Source: JBCBTD01 sp039818825
Lineage (GTDB): Bacteria > Pseudomonadota > Alphaproteobacteria > Geminicoccales > Geminicoccaceae
Direction of reading: 5' to 3'
DNA: 64,000 bases
Assembly (NCBI GenBank): GCA_039818825.1
Contig: JBCBTD010000010.1
Coordinates: 1-64,000 of the forward strand
In this document: piece after piece, positions 1 to 8,167 of the stretch
How the letters are laid out: every line of letters starts with the position of its first letter
Position numbering within the stretch: the stretch's first letter is position 1
The notes under the pieces: model-generated
Seen by the model: the letters and a program-made list of their open reading frames with translations, nothing else
Told to the model about the DNA's origin: nothing
Database searches by the model: none
Translations under genes and position numbers: made by a program

Positions 1-1
1 G

Positions 2-568
2 CCTGACCAAGTCCGCTTCGACGACCTCCCGGATGGCGTCGTGCCGGAGTCCGCGGCGACGCTGGCGCGTCTGGGCCAAGGGGCGTCGATGTTCCTCGTC
101 GGCCGCGCCTACCTGTTGCGCGCCGAGGCCGCTTCCGCCGATGACCCGCTCACTCCGCGTCAGAACTACACGCGGTGCGTCCTGTGGCTGCGTCGAGCCG
201 CCCGCGCTGCGTCGCCGTTCGCGGCCAACCTGCTCGCTTCACTGTTGTACGAAGGCAAGTACAAGCCGCCGACGACACGGACCGACCGTGTCGCTTTCGC
301 CTTTGCGCGGAGCGCCGCCGCCGCCAACCATGGCGGCGGCCTCCTGCTACTCGGGACGATGTACGCGGTCGGCCGCGGCACCGCACAGGACAGCGACCTC
401 GCTGCGGATGCCTATGGCCGGGCAGGCGATGCCGGCGATCCGTCAGGCTATCACTACAAGGGCATGATGCTCAGCCACGACGCCATCACTGTCGAGGAAG
501 GCCAGCGGCTGATCCGCTTGGCCCGCAGTCGCGGCTACGACGCCCCGGACTTGGCTGCGGCCGGCTGA
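2..568 (+). CDS. Sel1-repeat protein, 5' end outside window
   Basis: The reading frame is open to the left edge, so the true start is missing; the GTG at 41 looks internal because the codons before it read sensibly. The visible 188 residues form helical Sel1-like (TPR-related) repeats, seen as alternating small residues around LLASLLYEGKYKPP and LLLLGTMYAVGRGTAQD, followed by a last partial repeat with GDAGDPSGYHYKG. Sel1 proteins are adaptor solenoids that bind other proteins; no partner or enzymatic domain can be seen. It stands convergent to the glycosyltransferase operon that follows, so no operon partner is visible on its right side. Family assignment is fairly safe, the role unknown. 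Confidence 0.7.
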   Translation, partial: PDQVRFDDLPDGVVPESAATLARLGQGASMFLVGRAYLLRAEAASADDPLTPRQNYTRCVLWLRRAARAASPFAANLLASLLYEGKYKPPTTRTDRVAFAFARSAAAANHGGGLLLLGTMYAVGRGTAQDSDLAADAYGRAGDAGDPSGYHYKGMMLSHDAITVEEGQRLIRLARSRGYDAPDLAAAG

Positions 569-605
569 CGGGCCGCAGGTGGCGCCTTGTGCGTGCCAGT
601 TCCCC

Positions 606-1478
606 TCAATAGTCCCTCGCCGCCAGCTTGCTGGTAAGGCGGCGCGCCGCTGTCCACGCGCGCGCTGGCGAAACCACGGCAGCCGAACACGCTTGGAGCG
701 TGGCCGCGGCGTAGTGGCGGCGGCGGAGGGAGGCGTAGGCGCGCTCGATGTGCAAGGTCGAGCGGAAACGCCGGCGCGCCCGCGGACCCAGCCGCTCCTC
801 GATCCACCGACCACGGCGGTCGAGCAGCACCCGCGCGGCCTCGGCGACCGCGGCCGGTGCCGGGTAGTCGGTCTCGTGCACGCTGGCGAGGCACTCGGGC
901 ACTGCGACGATCCCATGCTCGGCTAGGCGGAACAGCACGTCCCAATCCTCGAACCGCCGCAGGTCTTCGGGATAGCCGCCGATCGCCAGCAGCACGTCGC
1001 GCCTGACCAGCAGCGTGGCGCCCGGGCTCAGATCGCAGACGTCGAGCAGCCGGCCTGTGATGTCGCCGAGCCCTTCCGCCCGCCGTTCGACCACTTGGCC
1101 ACTCGCTGCCCGGACCAGCCGGTAGCCGGTGATGCATGACGGCTCCGGCCCTTGGCCGACACGTTCGAGCTGCCGGGCGAGCTTCGGGCCGTCCCAGGCA
1201 TCGTCGGAATCGAGAAAGGCAATCCAGGGCGAGGTGGCTGCGGCGACGCCCGTGTTCCGCGCACCGGCGGCACCGCGGTTCTGTTCGTGGCGGACCAGTC
1301 GCACCCGGGAATCCGGGTGGGCGAGCACGCGCGCGGCGGTGTCGTCCGTGGAGGCGTCGTCGACGACGACCACTTCGAGATCTGCCATGGTCTGGGCGAG
1401 GGCGCTGTCGATGGCACGGCCGACCGTCGCCGCGCGGTCGTAGACCGGGATCACGACGGCGACGGCGGGTGGCGTCAC
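606..1478 (-). CDS. Family 2 glycosyltransferase
   Basis: A GT-A fold inverting glycosyltransferase that would add a sugar to a cell-surface polysaccharide or lipid-linked glycan. The N terminus reads AVVIPVYDRAATVGRAI, then VVVVDDASTDDT (nucleotide-sugar site) and AFLDSDDAWDG, which carries the metal-binding DxD-type motif; GRFEDWDVLFRL-like residues (FEDWDVLF) are the acceptor-side ED motif. I place the start at a GTG (1478) that overlaps the upstream gene's TGA as GTGA; the same frame is open further upstream, but that part is arginine/alanine-rich and covered by the upstream gene. It is the last gene of the Wzm-Wzt-GT-GT operon. Donor and acceptor sugars cannot be read from the sequence. 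Confidence 0.88.
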   Translation of the reverse strand: MTPPAVAVVIPVYDRAATVGRAIDSALAQTMADLEVVVVDDASTDDTAARVLAHPDSRVRLVRHEQNRGAAGARNTGVAAATSPWIAFLDSDDAWDGPKLARQLERVGQGPEPSCITGYRLVRAASGQVVERRAEGLGDITGRLLDVCDLSPGATLLVRRDVLLAIGGYPEDLRRFEDWDVLFRLAEHGIVAVPECLASVHETDYPAPAAVAEAARVLLDRRGRWIEERLGPRARRRFRSTLHIERAYASLRRRHYAAATLQACSAAVVSPARAWTAARRLTSKLAARDY

Positions 1479-2401
1479 GGCCAATCGAGGCGGCGCACGC
1501 GATCGCGCATCAGCCGCCGCACCCGGAGCTTCTGGGCCACCGACAGCCAGCAGGTCAGCGGCCAGCGGGCGTCGTGGCGCCAACCGCGGCGCGCATAGTG
1601 CCAGGCGCGCCGCGGTTGGCGCCAAGCGAGAGCCGTGGCCGCGCCGCTGACGGTGACGTCGCGGTACCAGCGGCGGATGGCCCGTCGAATGTCGGCATCG
1701 TCGGCGGCACCCTTGGTCTGCCAGCGCTCGGCCATCGTCAGGTTCTCGTCGACCAGCACGAAGGCGTTGTGTTTGGCCGGGTCGATCGTGCTGGAGCGCG
1801 CGTGCGCCCGATACTCGTAGAGCAGGCTATCGACGAAGCCGTGGCGCGGATTGGTGACGGCCATCCGCAGCAGGTAGTCGCGGTCCCCGGTGAGCCGATA
1901 GCCGTCGTCGACCGGGCCGAGCCGATCGAGTAGCGACCGGCGGAAGAACCGCGCGTTGACCACGGGCACGTTGCAGGCGATCGCCTCGAACGTCAGGTCG
2001 TTGTCGCTGAGCGGGTGGTGGGCGATGGCGCGCTCGCCGTCCGGACCGTCGACGAACACCACGGCTTCGCCGGTCACCACCTCGATCGACGAGTCAGCGG
2101 CGAACGCCGCTGCCACGTCGGCCAGTGCGTCGGCTGGATAGCGGTCGTCGCTGTTGAGGAATGCCACGATGTCGCCGGTCGACGCGGCGACGCCGGCGTT
2201 CCAAGCGCCGTAGATGTTGGTGCCCGGCGCCTCGACCAAGCGCACCGTCGGGTAGTCGGCGAGTAGCGCGACGGTGCCGTCGGCCGACCCACCATCGACG
2301 ACGATCGCCTGCACGTCGACGGTTTGTGCGGCGAGGCTATCGAGGGCGGCCGCAAGGAACCGTTCGCTGTTGAGGGTCGCGATGATGATCGAGAACGTCA
2401 T
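1475..2401 (-). CDS. Family 2 glycosyltransferase
   Basis: Second GT2 enzyme of the export operon, 308 residues. It begins TFSIIIATLNSERFLAAAL, has the donor-site AIVVDGGSADGTV and the metal motif FLNSDDRYP (DxD-like). The middle part DYLLRMAV matches the ED/R acceptor region of GT2 enzymes acting on surface glycans. ATG at 2401 is chosen because the domain starts directly after it; a TTG at 2422 would add seven residues. Its stop overlaps the start of the next glycosyltransferase (GTGA), so the two are probably translationally coupled. Specificity unknown; the context (ABC exporter of the O-antigen type) says it builds the exported glycan. Confidence 0.88.
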   Translation of the reverse strand: MTFSIIIATLNSERFLAAALDSLAAQTVDVQAIVVDGGSADGTVALLADYPTVRLVEAPGTNIYGAWNAGVAASTGDIVAFLNSDDRYPADALADVAAAFAADSSIEVVTGEAVVFVDGPDGERAIAHHPLSDNDLTFEAIACNVPVVNARFFRRSLLDRLGPVDDGYRLTGDRDYLLRMAVTNPRHGFVDSLLYEYRAHARSSTIDPAKHNAFVLVDENLTMAERWQTKGAADDADIRRAIRRWYRDVTVSGAATALAWRQPRRAWHYARRGWRHDARWPLTCWLSVAQKLRVRRLMRDRVRRLDWP

Positions 2402-2430
2402 CGGTGGTGTCGTTTCCGGCAACGGCGGGT

Positions 2431-3213
2431 TCAGGTGACCGCGGCCTCAGCCCCGCTCTCAGGCGCAACCGCGAGCTCGCCATAGGCGTCGAACACCTCG
2501 TCGACGCTGCCCTCGGCCATCAGCCGGCCTTCCTTGAGGAGGATGGCGCGGTTGCAATAGGCGCGGATCAGCGCTTCGGAGTGCGACGCCAGCACCAGCA
2601 CGTGGGATCGCTGGATCAGGTCACGGATCCTTCCCGCGGCGCGTTCGGTGAACCGCGCATCACCGGCGCTCAGACCCTCGTCGAGTATCAAGATCTCCGG
2701 ATCGACCGCAGTAGCGATGGCGAAACCGAGGCGGATCAACATGCCGGTGGAGTAGGTGCGGCATGGCAGTGTCAGATATTCGCCAAGTTCGCTGCACTCT
2801 TCGATGTCCGGCATCTTCGCCTGGATTTCGTCGAACGACATGCCCAGGAACATGCCGATGGTGATGATGTTCTCATAGCCGCTGTCGTCGAGATCGATGC
2901 CGGGGAAGGTGGTGAGTAGTGAGGAGATCCGGCCCTCGGAGATGACCCGACCGCCGGTCGGCTCGTAGACGCCGGCGCAGACCCGGAGCAGGGTCGTCTT
3001 ACCGGCGCCGTTGTGGCCGATGATGCCGAGGCGGTCGCCGTGGCCGAGGCTGAGGTTCAGTCCGTCGAGTGCCCGCACCGTGACCCTCGAGCTGCCTGCA
3101 CCCTCGCGCCGGACCAAGCCGCCGGTGGCCCCCCGCAGCGCCGAACGGAAGCTGCGCGACGAGCCGTAGACCACGAAGTCGACGGTGACGTTGTCGAAGA
3201 CCAGCGATGCCAA
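2431..3213 (-). CDS. Polysaccharide ABC exporter, ATP-binding subunit (Wzt/KpsT type)
   Basis: ATPase that powers export of a lipid-linked polysaccharide across the inner membrane together with the Wzm-like permease just upstream. Walker A is GHNGAGKT (residues 66-73), the signature is the degenerate YSTGM form usual in this subfamily, and Walker B is ILILDEGLSAGD. At 260 residues it is only the nucleotide-binding domain: the C-terminal carbohydrate-binding domain present in O-antigen Wzt proteins that read a terminal cap (about 430 residues) is absent, so chain-end recognition is not built in, as in KpsT or O-antigen systems of the Klebsiella type. It lies 13 bases after the permease gene and 29 before the first glycosyltransferase, all one operon. 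Confidence 0.9.
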   Translation of the reverse strand: MASLVFDNVTVDFVVYGSSRSFRSALRGATGGLVRREGAGSSRVTVRALDGLNLSLGHGDRLGIIGHNGAGKTTLLRVCAGVYEPTGGRVISEGRISSLLTTFPGIDLDDSGYENIITIGMFLGMSFDEIQAKMPDIEECSELGEYLTLPCRTYSTGMLIRLGFAIATAVDPEILILDEGLSAGDARFTERAAGRIRDLIQRSHVLVLASHSEALIRAYCNRAILLKEGRLMAEGSVDEVFDAYGELAVAPESGAEAAVT

Positions 3214-3226
3214 GCCCGGTGCTCCT

Positions 3227-4030
3227 TCACAGCCAATAGGGGAGGCGGCGGCGGAACCGCGCGTAGAACGGCAAGGTCAGCGCCCAGCCGCAGACCGCGA
3301 TGGCGATGCTGCCCAGCCAGATCTCCGGCGGCGCCACTTGACCGAGCAACGGCTGCCGCACCAGCTCGATCATGTAGTAGAGCGGGTTCAGATACACCAG
3401 TGCTGCGAATTCGTCGGTGATCTGCTCCGGCCGCCAAAACACTGGGGTGACGAAGATGCCCACCTGCAACAAACTGGATATCAGTTGTTGCAGGTCGCGA
3501 AAGCGGGTGCAGAGCAGCCCGAGCAACAGCGTGAACCAAACGGCGTTCAACCCGACCAGCACGAGCGCCGGTACGACCGCCAGGGTCGCCAAAGACGGGA
3601 CGATCCCGGCAAAGACGGCGACGGCGATGAAGATCAGCATGTTGTGCAAGAAGACGATGAAGTTCCGCCAGACCAGCGAGTACACCAGGATCGAATAGGG
3701 AAAGCTGATCTGCTTCAGCATGAATTCGGCTTTGATGAAGCAGTCGCAGGCTTCCAGCAGCAAGGCGGTGATCATCACCCAGGTGATCATGCCGGCGGCA
3801 AGGTAGGGGAGAAACACCGTGAGGTCCTGGCGCCAGAGTGTGCTCCAGACGAGACCCGCGGCGAGGATGAATATCCCCATGCTGATCGTGGTCCAGAACG
3901 GCCCGATCACCGTGCGCCGGTAGCGCCGGCGGGTTTCCTGGATACCGAGCCGACCCCAGATGCCAACCTGCTGTAGGCCGCCGACGAGATCGCGATAGGC
4001 GGCGGCATAGTCCGGCGCCATCACACCCAT
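3227..4030 (-). CDS. Polysaccharide ABC exporter, permease subunit (Wzm/KpsM type)
   Basis: ABC-2 type integral membrane protein, 267 residues, with about six hydrophobic segments (for example FWTTISMGIFILAAGLVW and AGMITWVMITALLLEACD). ABC-2 polysaccharide permeases pair with the small Wzt-like ATPase encoded next. The motif LGIQETRRRYRRTVIGPFW near the N terminus is the cytoplasmic gate-helix region typical of this family. The ATG at 4030 is preceded by GGGGAG at a good distance, so it is preferred over the ATG three codons later. First gene of the operon; it has about 550 bases without a gene upstream, where its promoter should lie. Confidence 0.9.
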   Translation of the reverse strand: MGVMAPDYAAAYRDLVGGLQQVGIWGRLGIQETRRRYRRTVIGPFWTTISMGIFILAAGLVWSTLWRQDLTVFLPYLAAGMITWVMITALLLEACDCFIKAEFMLKQISFPYSILVYSLVWRNFIVFLHNMLIFIAVAVFAGIVPSLATLAVVPALVLVGLNAVWFTLLLGLLCTRFRDLQQLISSLLQVGIFVTPVFWRPEQITDEFAALVYLNPLYYMIELVRQPLLGQVAPPEIWLGSIAIAVCGWALTLPFYARFRRRLPYWL

Positions 4031-4576
4031 TCCCGGCTCCCCGGCTGCAGGCGCCGCCTACACCACCAAGACGTCGCTGCGGTGGTGCGGGTCGTTGGCA
4101 CGATCGTCCTCTTCCTCGGTTCGACGGGCGGTCGGCGTCCGCCATGGCAGCTGGGGCGCCAAGCCGGCTCCGAGCCCCGTCCGGGGTGGACGCAACGGAA
4201 GGCACTGGCCGCGGCTTTGACGTTGCGGCGAAACGCCGGGCTGGGTCTTAGTCCAGCCGCGCAACGCATGCAACGGCTGGCGCGGTGCCGCGCCAGAACC
4301 ACTCGAGGCCGGACGAGCCGATGCGGATGGCGTCGAACCGCCGGCGCGGCGACGCCGCGAGCCTGCGGCCCGACGAGGATCAACGCACGATGTCGACCAT
4401 GGCCGAGCGCCCGCGTTCCCTGGCGTCGTCCTTGGTGACCGCAGCTTCGGCACTCGCGGCTGCTCGGCGACGCCGCCGACAGCCCGATCGTCAGCGACCG
4501 CGGCGATCCGAACCAGGTCATCGGCAGCTTCGATGTCGCCTACACTTGGCAGGAGCGTCGACCGATCTGCTGCCGT
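4031..4576. other. Long intergenic stretch, no convincing gene
   Basis: About 545 bases between the exporter operon and the Excalibur protein gene. Both strands translate to arginine- and proline-rich, low-quality frames in a high-GC background. Around 4460-4550 one plus-strand frame reads GDPNQVIGSFDVAYTWQE, which looks protein-like but has no start, is preceded by a TGA and quickly becomes arginine-rich, so it is at most a remnant. The promoter of the Wzm-Wzt operon should be here, but no clear -35/-10 was recognised. Confidence 0.4.
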
Positions 4577-4981
4577 TCAGCGCTCGTCGGCCGTCGACGT
4601 CGCCCCGTTCGGAACCTCCGAATGTGCGGCCGGCGCGTCGCAGGCCCAGCCGTCGCCGTCGCGCTGCGGGTCGTAGCCGGGTTCGCCGCGGGCCGAAGGC
4701 GCGAGCCCGACGAGGCGTGCCGCGGCACAATCGGGTGCAGCAAACACGTGCTTCAGCGCCGTCGACAACTGCCAGGAGCTGAACCACGCGGCGCCTACCA
4801 GGCAGAGCGCCAGCAGGACGGGCAGGACGAACGCCATTTCCGCCAGGACTGCTGCGCGGTTCCAGTCCCAGTGGCGTGTGCCGCGCGAGTCGTTGGCGGC
4901 GAACCGCACGTAGGACGGCGTGAACCGGCCACCGGAGCCCTTCCGACCTGGAGCTTTGCGGTGGGCGCGGATGAAACGCAT
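4577..4981 (-). CDS. Single-span membrane protein with C-terminal Excalibur Ca-binding domain
   Basis: A 134-residue protein (start at ATG 4981; the frame is open to 5086 but that part is poor). Residues 1-40 are basic; residues 41-68 (NRAAVLAEMAFVLPVLLAL...) form one membrane span with a glutamate at its start, resembling the N terminus of TadE-like pilus-assembly proteins. Residues 84-115 match the Excalibur domain: a first Cys (85), the GEPGY turn (99-103) and the calcium loop RDGDGWACD ending at Cys114, lacking one upstream Asp of the usual LDRDGDG loop. Excalibur domains are extracytoplasmic calcium-binding modules related to EF hands. Partner and role unknown; no tad genes nearby. Confidence 0.6.
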   Translation of the reverse strand: MRFIRAHRKAPGRKGSGGRFTPSYVRFAANDSRGTRHWDWNRAAVLAEMAFVLPVLLALCLVGAAWFSSWQLSTALKHVFAAPDCAAARLVGLAPSARGEPGYDPQRDGDGWACDAPAAHSEVPNGATSTADER

Positions 4982-5271
4982 GGGGCTGCTCGCGCGGACG
5001 AACGGACGCCGAGCATGGCGCCCGAACGACGAAGATTCACTTAACGCATGACGTACGATCCGACCGGTGGACGATCGCCTGTCCACGGCACCCGCGCGCG
5101 TCCGGCGACGACCGAGCGCATCTCGCGTCGTCGTCGCGCCTCGCTGGCCCTTCAGACCGAGGCTCTAGTATCCATTGCGTGCCTATATGCTGAAAACCTG
5201 CGTACTTGCCCATTTGTCCTCGCCGTTCCACATGCCTGCACCAACCGTGGCAGTGAAAAGGAGTGCACAAC

Positions 5272-5559
5272 ATGGCGCTGACGATCCTCGCGCAGATTGC
5301 CGCCGCCAAAGGCAAAGAAGACCTCGTGAGAGCGGAACTACAGAAGCTCGTGGACATCACCCGCGCGGAACCGGGATGCGTCCAGTACGATCTCCACGTC
5401 GACAACGAGACACCCGGCTTTTTTGCGTTCTACGAAACGTGGGAGAGTCGTGATCTTTGGCAGACCCACATGAACGCCCCGCATCTGGCGGCCTACATGA
5501 AGGCCACCGATGGTGCGGTGACCAGCTTCGTCCTCAACGAGATGACGAAGATCGCGTGA
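5272..5559 (+). CDS. Antibiotic biosynthesis monooxygenase (ABM/YgiN-like) family protein
   Basis: A 95-residue single ABM domain (dimeric alpha-beta barrel). Visible family signs are the N-terminal strand LTILAQIAAAKGKED, the EPGCVQYDLHVD segment, FFAFYETWESRDLWQTHMNAPHL with the conserved trp/his surface, and the C-terminal helix. Members act as cofactor-independent quinol monooxygenases or in handling reactive aldehydes, and typically protect against small electrophiles. The ATG at 5272 follows AAGGAG by eight bases; a GTG three codons earlier overlaps that ribosome site and is rejected. Two genes on, an HxlR regulator and a quinone-reductase-like dehydrogenase fit an electrophile or redox-stress locus. 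Substrate not predictable. Confidence 0.85.
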   Translation: MALTILAQIAAAKGKEDLVRAELQKLVDITRAEPGCVQYDLHVDNETPGFFAFYETWESRDLWQTHMNAPHLAAYMKATDGAVTSFVLNEMTKIA

Positions 5560-5736
5560 AGTCGTAGGTCAGGCCGGAAGCCCGTCGTTGCTTCCGGCGA
5601 AGATCCTCCTCGCCGCGGCGAACCGCTAGCTTCGGTCGCAGTGCGTTGGCCAGCAGCGGTCGTCGACGCGATCGATAGGTGCGAACGCTGATCCGAGCGG
5701 CAAGCACCACGATCGTCCGATCGGCGGAGCGCCAAG

Positions 5737-6132
5737 CTAAGACGCAGCAGTGTCGGTACGGACGGCAACTCGATCCAGCGTTTTGGGCTTTCCGAACAAG
5801 TCGATATGGTCATCGCCCCACGCTTTCAGCGCCACCAGAATTGGTCCCAAGCTGCGGCCCATCTCGGTCATGCTGTATTCGACCTTGGGTGGCACCTGCG
5901 GGTAGACCTCCCGGTGCACGAGCCCGTGGTCTTCCAGCTCGCGCAGCTGATTGGTCATCGTGCGTTGGGTCACGCCCGGAATGCGGCGGCGCAGATCGCT
6001 GAATCGCAGCGTCCCTTCGGTGTGAAGATGCCAAAGCAACACGCATTTCCACTTGCCGCCGATCAGGCTCACGGTCGCCTCGACCGGGCAGCCCGGCGAG
6101 CAGTCGAAGCGCGGATGCCTTACTTTGCCCAT
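5737..6132 (-). CDS. HxlR-family transcriptional regulator
   Basis: A 131-residue winged-helix regulator. The N terminus carries the conserved cysteine region FDCSPGCPVEATVSLIGGKW that in several HxlR proteins senses aldehydes, quinones or oxidants by cysteine chemistry. The DNA-binding helix region is LRFSDLRRRIPGVTQRTMTNQLRELE and the wing reads VEYSMTEMGRSL. It is transcribed divergently from the zinc-free alcohol dehydrogenase gene, the classic arrangement in which the HxlR protein controls both. A perfect inverted repeat (6145-6170) lies between the two genes, immediately in front of this start. Local regulation of the dehydrogenase is an inference. Confidence 0.92.
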   Translation of the reverse strand: MGKVRHPRFDCSPGCPVEATVSLIGGKWKCVLLWHLHTEGTLRFSDLRRRIPGVTQRTMTNQLRELEDHGLVHREVYPQVPPKVEYSMTEMGRSLGPILVALKAWGDDHIDLFGKPKTLDRVAVRTDTAAS

Positions 6133-6144
6133 GCGGTATCCTTT

Positions 6145-6170
6145 CTGACACTACCAGTCGACTTTGTCAG
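6145..6170. promoter_or_regulatory. Candidate HxlR operator (inverted repeat)
   Basis: CTGACA (6145-6150) and TGTCAG (6165-6170) are perfect reverse complements separated by 14 bases, giving two half-sites about 20 bases centre to centre, that is on the same face of the helix over two turns. The repeat lies 12 bases before the HxlR start and about 57 before the dehydrogenase start, so binding could cover both promoters. That it is the HxlR site is inferred from position only. Confidence 0.5.
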
Positions 6171-6227
6171 TATGACGTCTCGAGAAACTTAGGCTATCGC
6201 CATCTCCCAAGCAAACGGAGACCTCCG

Positions 6228-7241
6228 ATGAAAGCCGTTGGTTACACCACCGCCGGGCCGATCGACCGCGACGACGCCCTCATCGCGCTCGAGCTCGAGA
6301 AGCCTGCCGCGACCGGGCGTGATCTGCTGGTCCAGGTGCAGGCGATTTCCGTCAATCCGGTCGACTTCAAGGTGCGGACGCGCCGCTCGTCGGAAAGCGG
6401 CGTGCCGATCGTTCTGGGCTGGGATGCGGTGGGCGACGTCGTCGGGGTCGGCGACGAGGTCACGGCTTTTCGACCCGGCGACAGGGTGTGGTACGCCGGG
6501 GCGATCGACCGGCCCGGCACCAACGCCGAGTTCCATCTGGTGGACGAGCGCATCGTCGGGGCGAAGCCGTCGAATGCGTCCAATGTCGAGGCTGCCGCCT
6601 TGCCGCTGACCGCATTGACGGCCTGGGAGATGCTCTTCGACCGCCTCAGGGTGGTCGATCCGGTGCCGGGCGCGGCCGCGGCCGTGCTGATCATCGGCGG
6701 TGCCGGCGGCGTCGGGTCGATCGCGATCCAGCTGTTGCGGGCTCTGACCGATCTGACCGTCCTCGCGACGGCGTCGCGCCCCGAGACGCGGGCCTGGGTG
6801 ACCGAACTGGGCGCGCATCACGTGCTCGATCACGCCGAGCCGTTGGCTGCGCAGATCGATTCCCTCGGGATCGGTGCACCGGGCTTCGTCTTTTCCACGA
6901 ACCACACCGGCAGCTATGTGGGTCAGATCGCCGAACTGATCGCACCGCAGGGGCGGTTCGGCCTGATCGACGACCCCGATGCGCTGGACGTCATGCCGTT
7001 CAAGAGCAAGTGCGTCTCGACCCATTGGGAGCTGATGTTCACCCGGTCGCTGTTCCAGACGCCGGACATGGACCGCCAGGGCCACATTCTGAACGAAGTC
7101 GCTCGCCTCCTCGACGCCGGCAGGATCCGGTCGACGGCGACGGAAACGCTGGGGAAGATCGATGCAGGCAATCTGAAGCGCGCGCACGCGGCGCTCGAGC
7201 GCGGGACGGCGCGTGGCAAGCTGGTGCTGGAGGGGTTCTGA
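6228..7241 (+). CDS. Zinc-type alcohol dehydrogenase-like / quinone reductase family oxidoreductase
   Basis: A 337-residue medium-chain dehydrogenase of the zinc-independent branch (adh_fam_1 / NADPH:quinone reductase relatives). The GroES-like N-terminal half has SVNPVDFKVR and GWDAVGDVVGVG; the Rossmann half has the nucleotide motif LIIGGAGGVGSIAIQLLR, followed by TASRPETRAWVTELGAHHVLDH. The cysteine and histidine ligands for catalytic zinc are absent. Such enzymes reduce enones or quinones with NADPH. Start ATG 6228 with GGAG just upstream. The divergent HxlR gene and shared palindrome suggest induction by the substrate or an electrophile. Confidence 0.9.
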   Translation: MKAVGYTTAGPIDRDDALIALELEKPAATGRDLLVQVQAISVNPVDFKVRTRRSSESGVPIVLGWDAVGDVVGVGDEVTAFRPGDRVWYAGAIDRPGTNAEFHLVDERIVGAKPSNASNVEAAALPLTALTAWEMLFDRLRVVDPVPGAAAAVLIIGGAGGVGSIAIQLLRALTDLTVLATASRPETRAWVTELGAHHVLDHAEPLAAQIDSLGIGAPGFVFSTNHTGSYVGQIAELIAPQGRFGLIDDPDALDVMPFKSKCVSTHWELMFTRSLFQTPDMDRQGHILNEVARLLDAGRIRSTATETLGKIDAGNLKRAHAALERGTARGKLVLEGF

Positions 7242-7259
7242 TCAAAGCGCCCTGCCGGC

Positions 7260-7910
7260 TTACCACCAGGCAAGCGGGTCGACACCGAAGACCAGGGGAT
7301 GCAGCACCAACGCCAAGGCATAGGCGAGAAGACCGCAGCCCGCAGCGATGACCTGGGTCCGACCGTCGTCGTAGGCGCCGCGCTTTTCGAGCAGGGCGGC
7401 ATGCGCCGCCGCCCCGAGGTCGCGCACCCGGCGACGGTCGACGAGCCGCTGGCCCGCCAGTGCGAACACCGCGAGGCCGCCGAACAGCATCAGCGATACG
7501 ACGTCGCCATTGGCGGGGACGTGCAGGCCGGCCCAGAGCGCCAGCGCCAGCAGCAGGGGATGGCGAACGATGCGCAAGACGCCGGAACGATTCCAGTCGG
7601 GCGGGGTGCGACGAAGGCTGATCGAGAGCGGGTTGGGCACGGCGACGGCAACGGCACCGAGCGCGAAGGCGATCGGCATCAGCACGACCGCCAGCCAGTA
7701 TTGCCACGGTGCCGGTCCCCACAAGCCGACCCACGGCGCCTCGATCGCCGCCGCGAGCAGCCAGCCGAGCGCTGCCAGCGACAGGAGCGAGTAGGCGACC
7801 TGAAAGCCGCGTTCGCCCAGCACTTGGACCAGCCGCCGGCGCACGGTCGGCCGGGTCGGCAGGCTGTGCGATACGACGAAGAAAGCGAAGGCAAGAGCGA
7901 ACGCGGACAT
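7260..7910 (-). CDS. NnrU-family membrane protein
   Basis: A 216-residue integral membrane protein with about five to six hydrophobic segments. The N terminus has FFVVSHSLPTRPTVRRRLV and the middle has RSGVLRIVRHPLLLALALWAGLHVPANGD, both hallmarks of the NnrU family, which shares its fold with isoprenylcysteine methyltransferase-like membrane proteins. NnrU was named from nitric oxide reductase gene clusters, but no denitrification gene is in this window, so a link to NO is not supported here. The gene is convergent to the dehydrogenase, with 18 bases between the stops and no clear terminator. Confidence 0.85.
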   Translation of the reverse strand: MSAFALAFAFFVVSHSLPTRPTVRRRLVQVLGERGFQVAYSLLSLAALGWLLAAAIEAPWVGLWGPAPWQYWLAVVLMPIAFALGAVAVAVPNPLSISLRRTPPDWNRSGVLRIVRHPLLLALALWAGLHVPANGDVVSLMLFGGLAVFALAGQRLVDRRRVRDLGAAAHAALLEKRGAYDDGRTQVIAAGCGLLAYALALVLHPLVFGVDPLAWW

Positions 7911-8167
7911 CGAACGCTCGATAGCTGGGCTTGCTGGCCCACGGAACCCATCGTCGTTCGTCTCGACGCTCCCGCTCAGCGCCGCTCGCTGATCCTGGTG
8001 CTGGCGGCTGCCGCTTCGAACATCGAGAGAGCCGCACGCCGTCGGCCGCCGCCGTTCGGCGTCGATCGACGAGGTGCCTTGTGACGGGCGATCGCTGCAT
8101 CGTCGATGATCCCGCCGGCGGCGGCTTGCGTATCTGGATCATCCAACCCGCCTGGAGACACCTGCCG

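Noticed and set aside
4460..4560. Fragment reading GDPNQVIGSFDVAYTWQE on the plus strand
   Set aside because: No start codon, a TGA directly upstream, and a quick turn to arginine-rich sequence; not enough to call a gene.
7260..7910. Denitrification role for the NnrU-family gene
   Set aside because: No nitrite or nitric oxide reductase gene occurs in the window; the family name alone does not support it.
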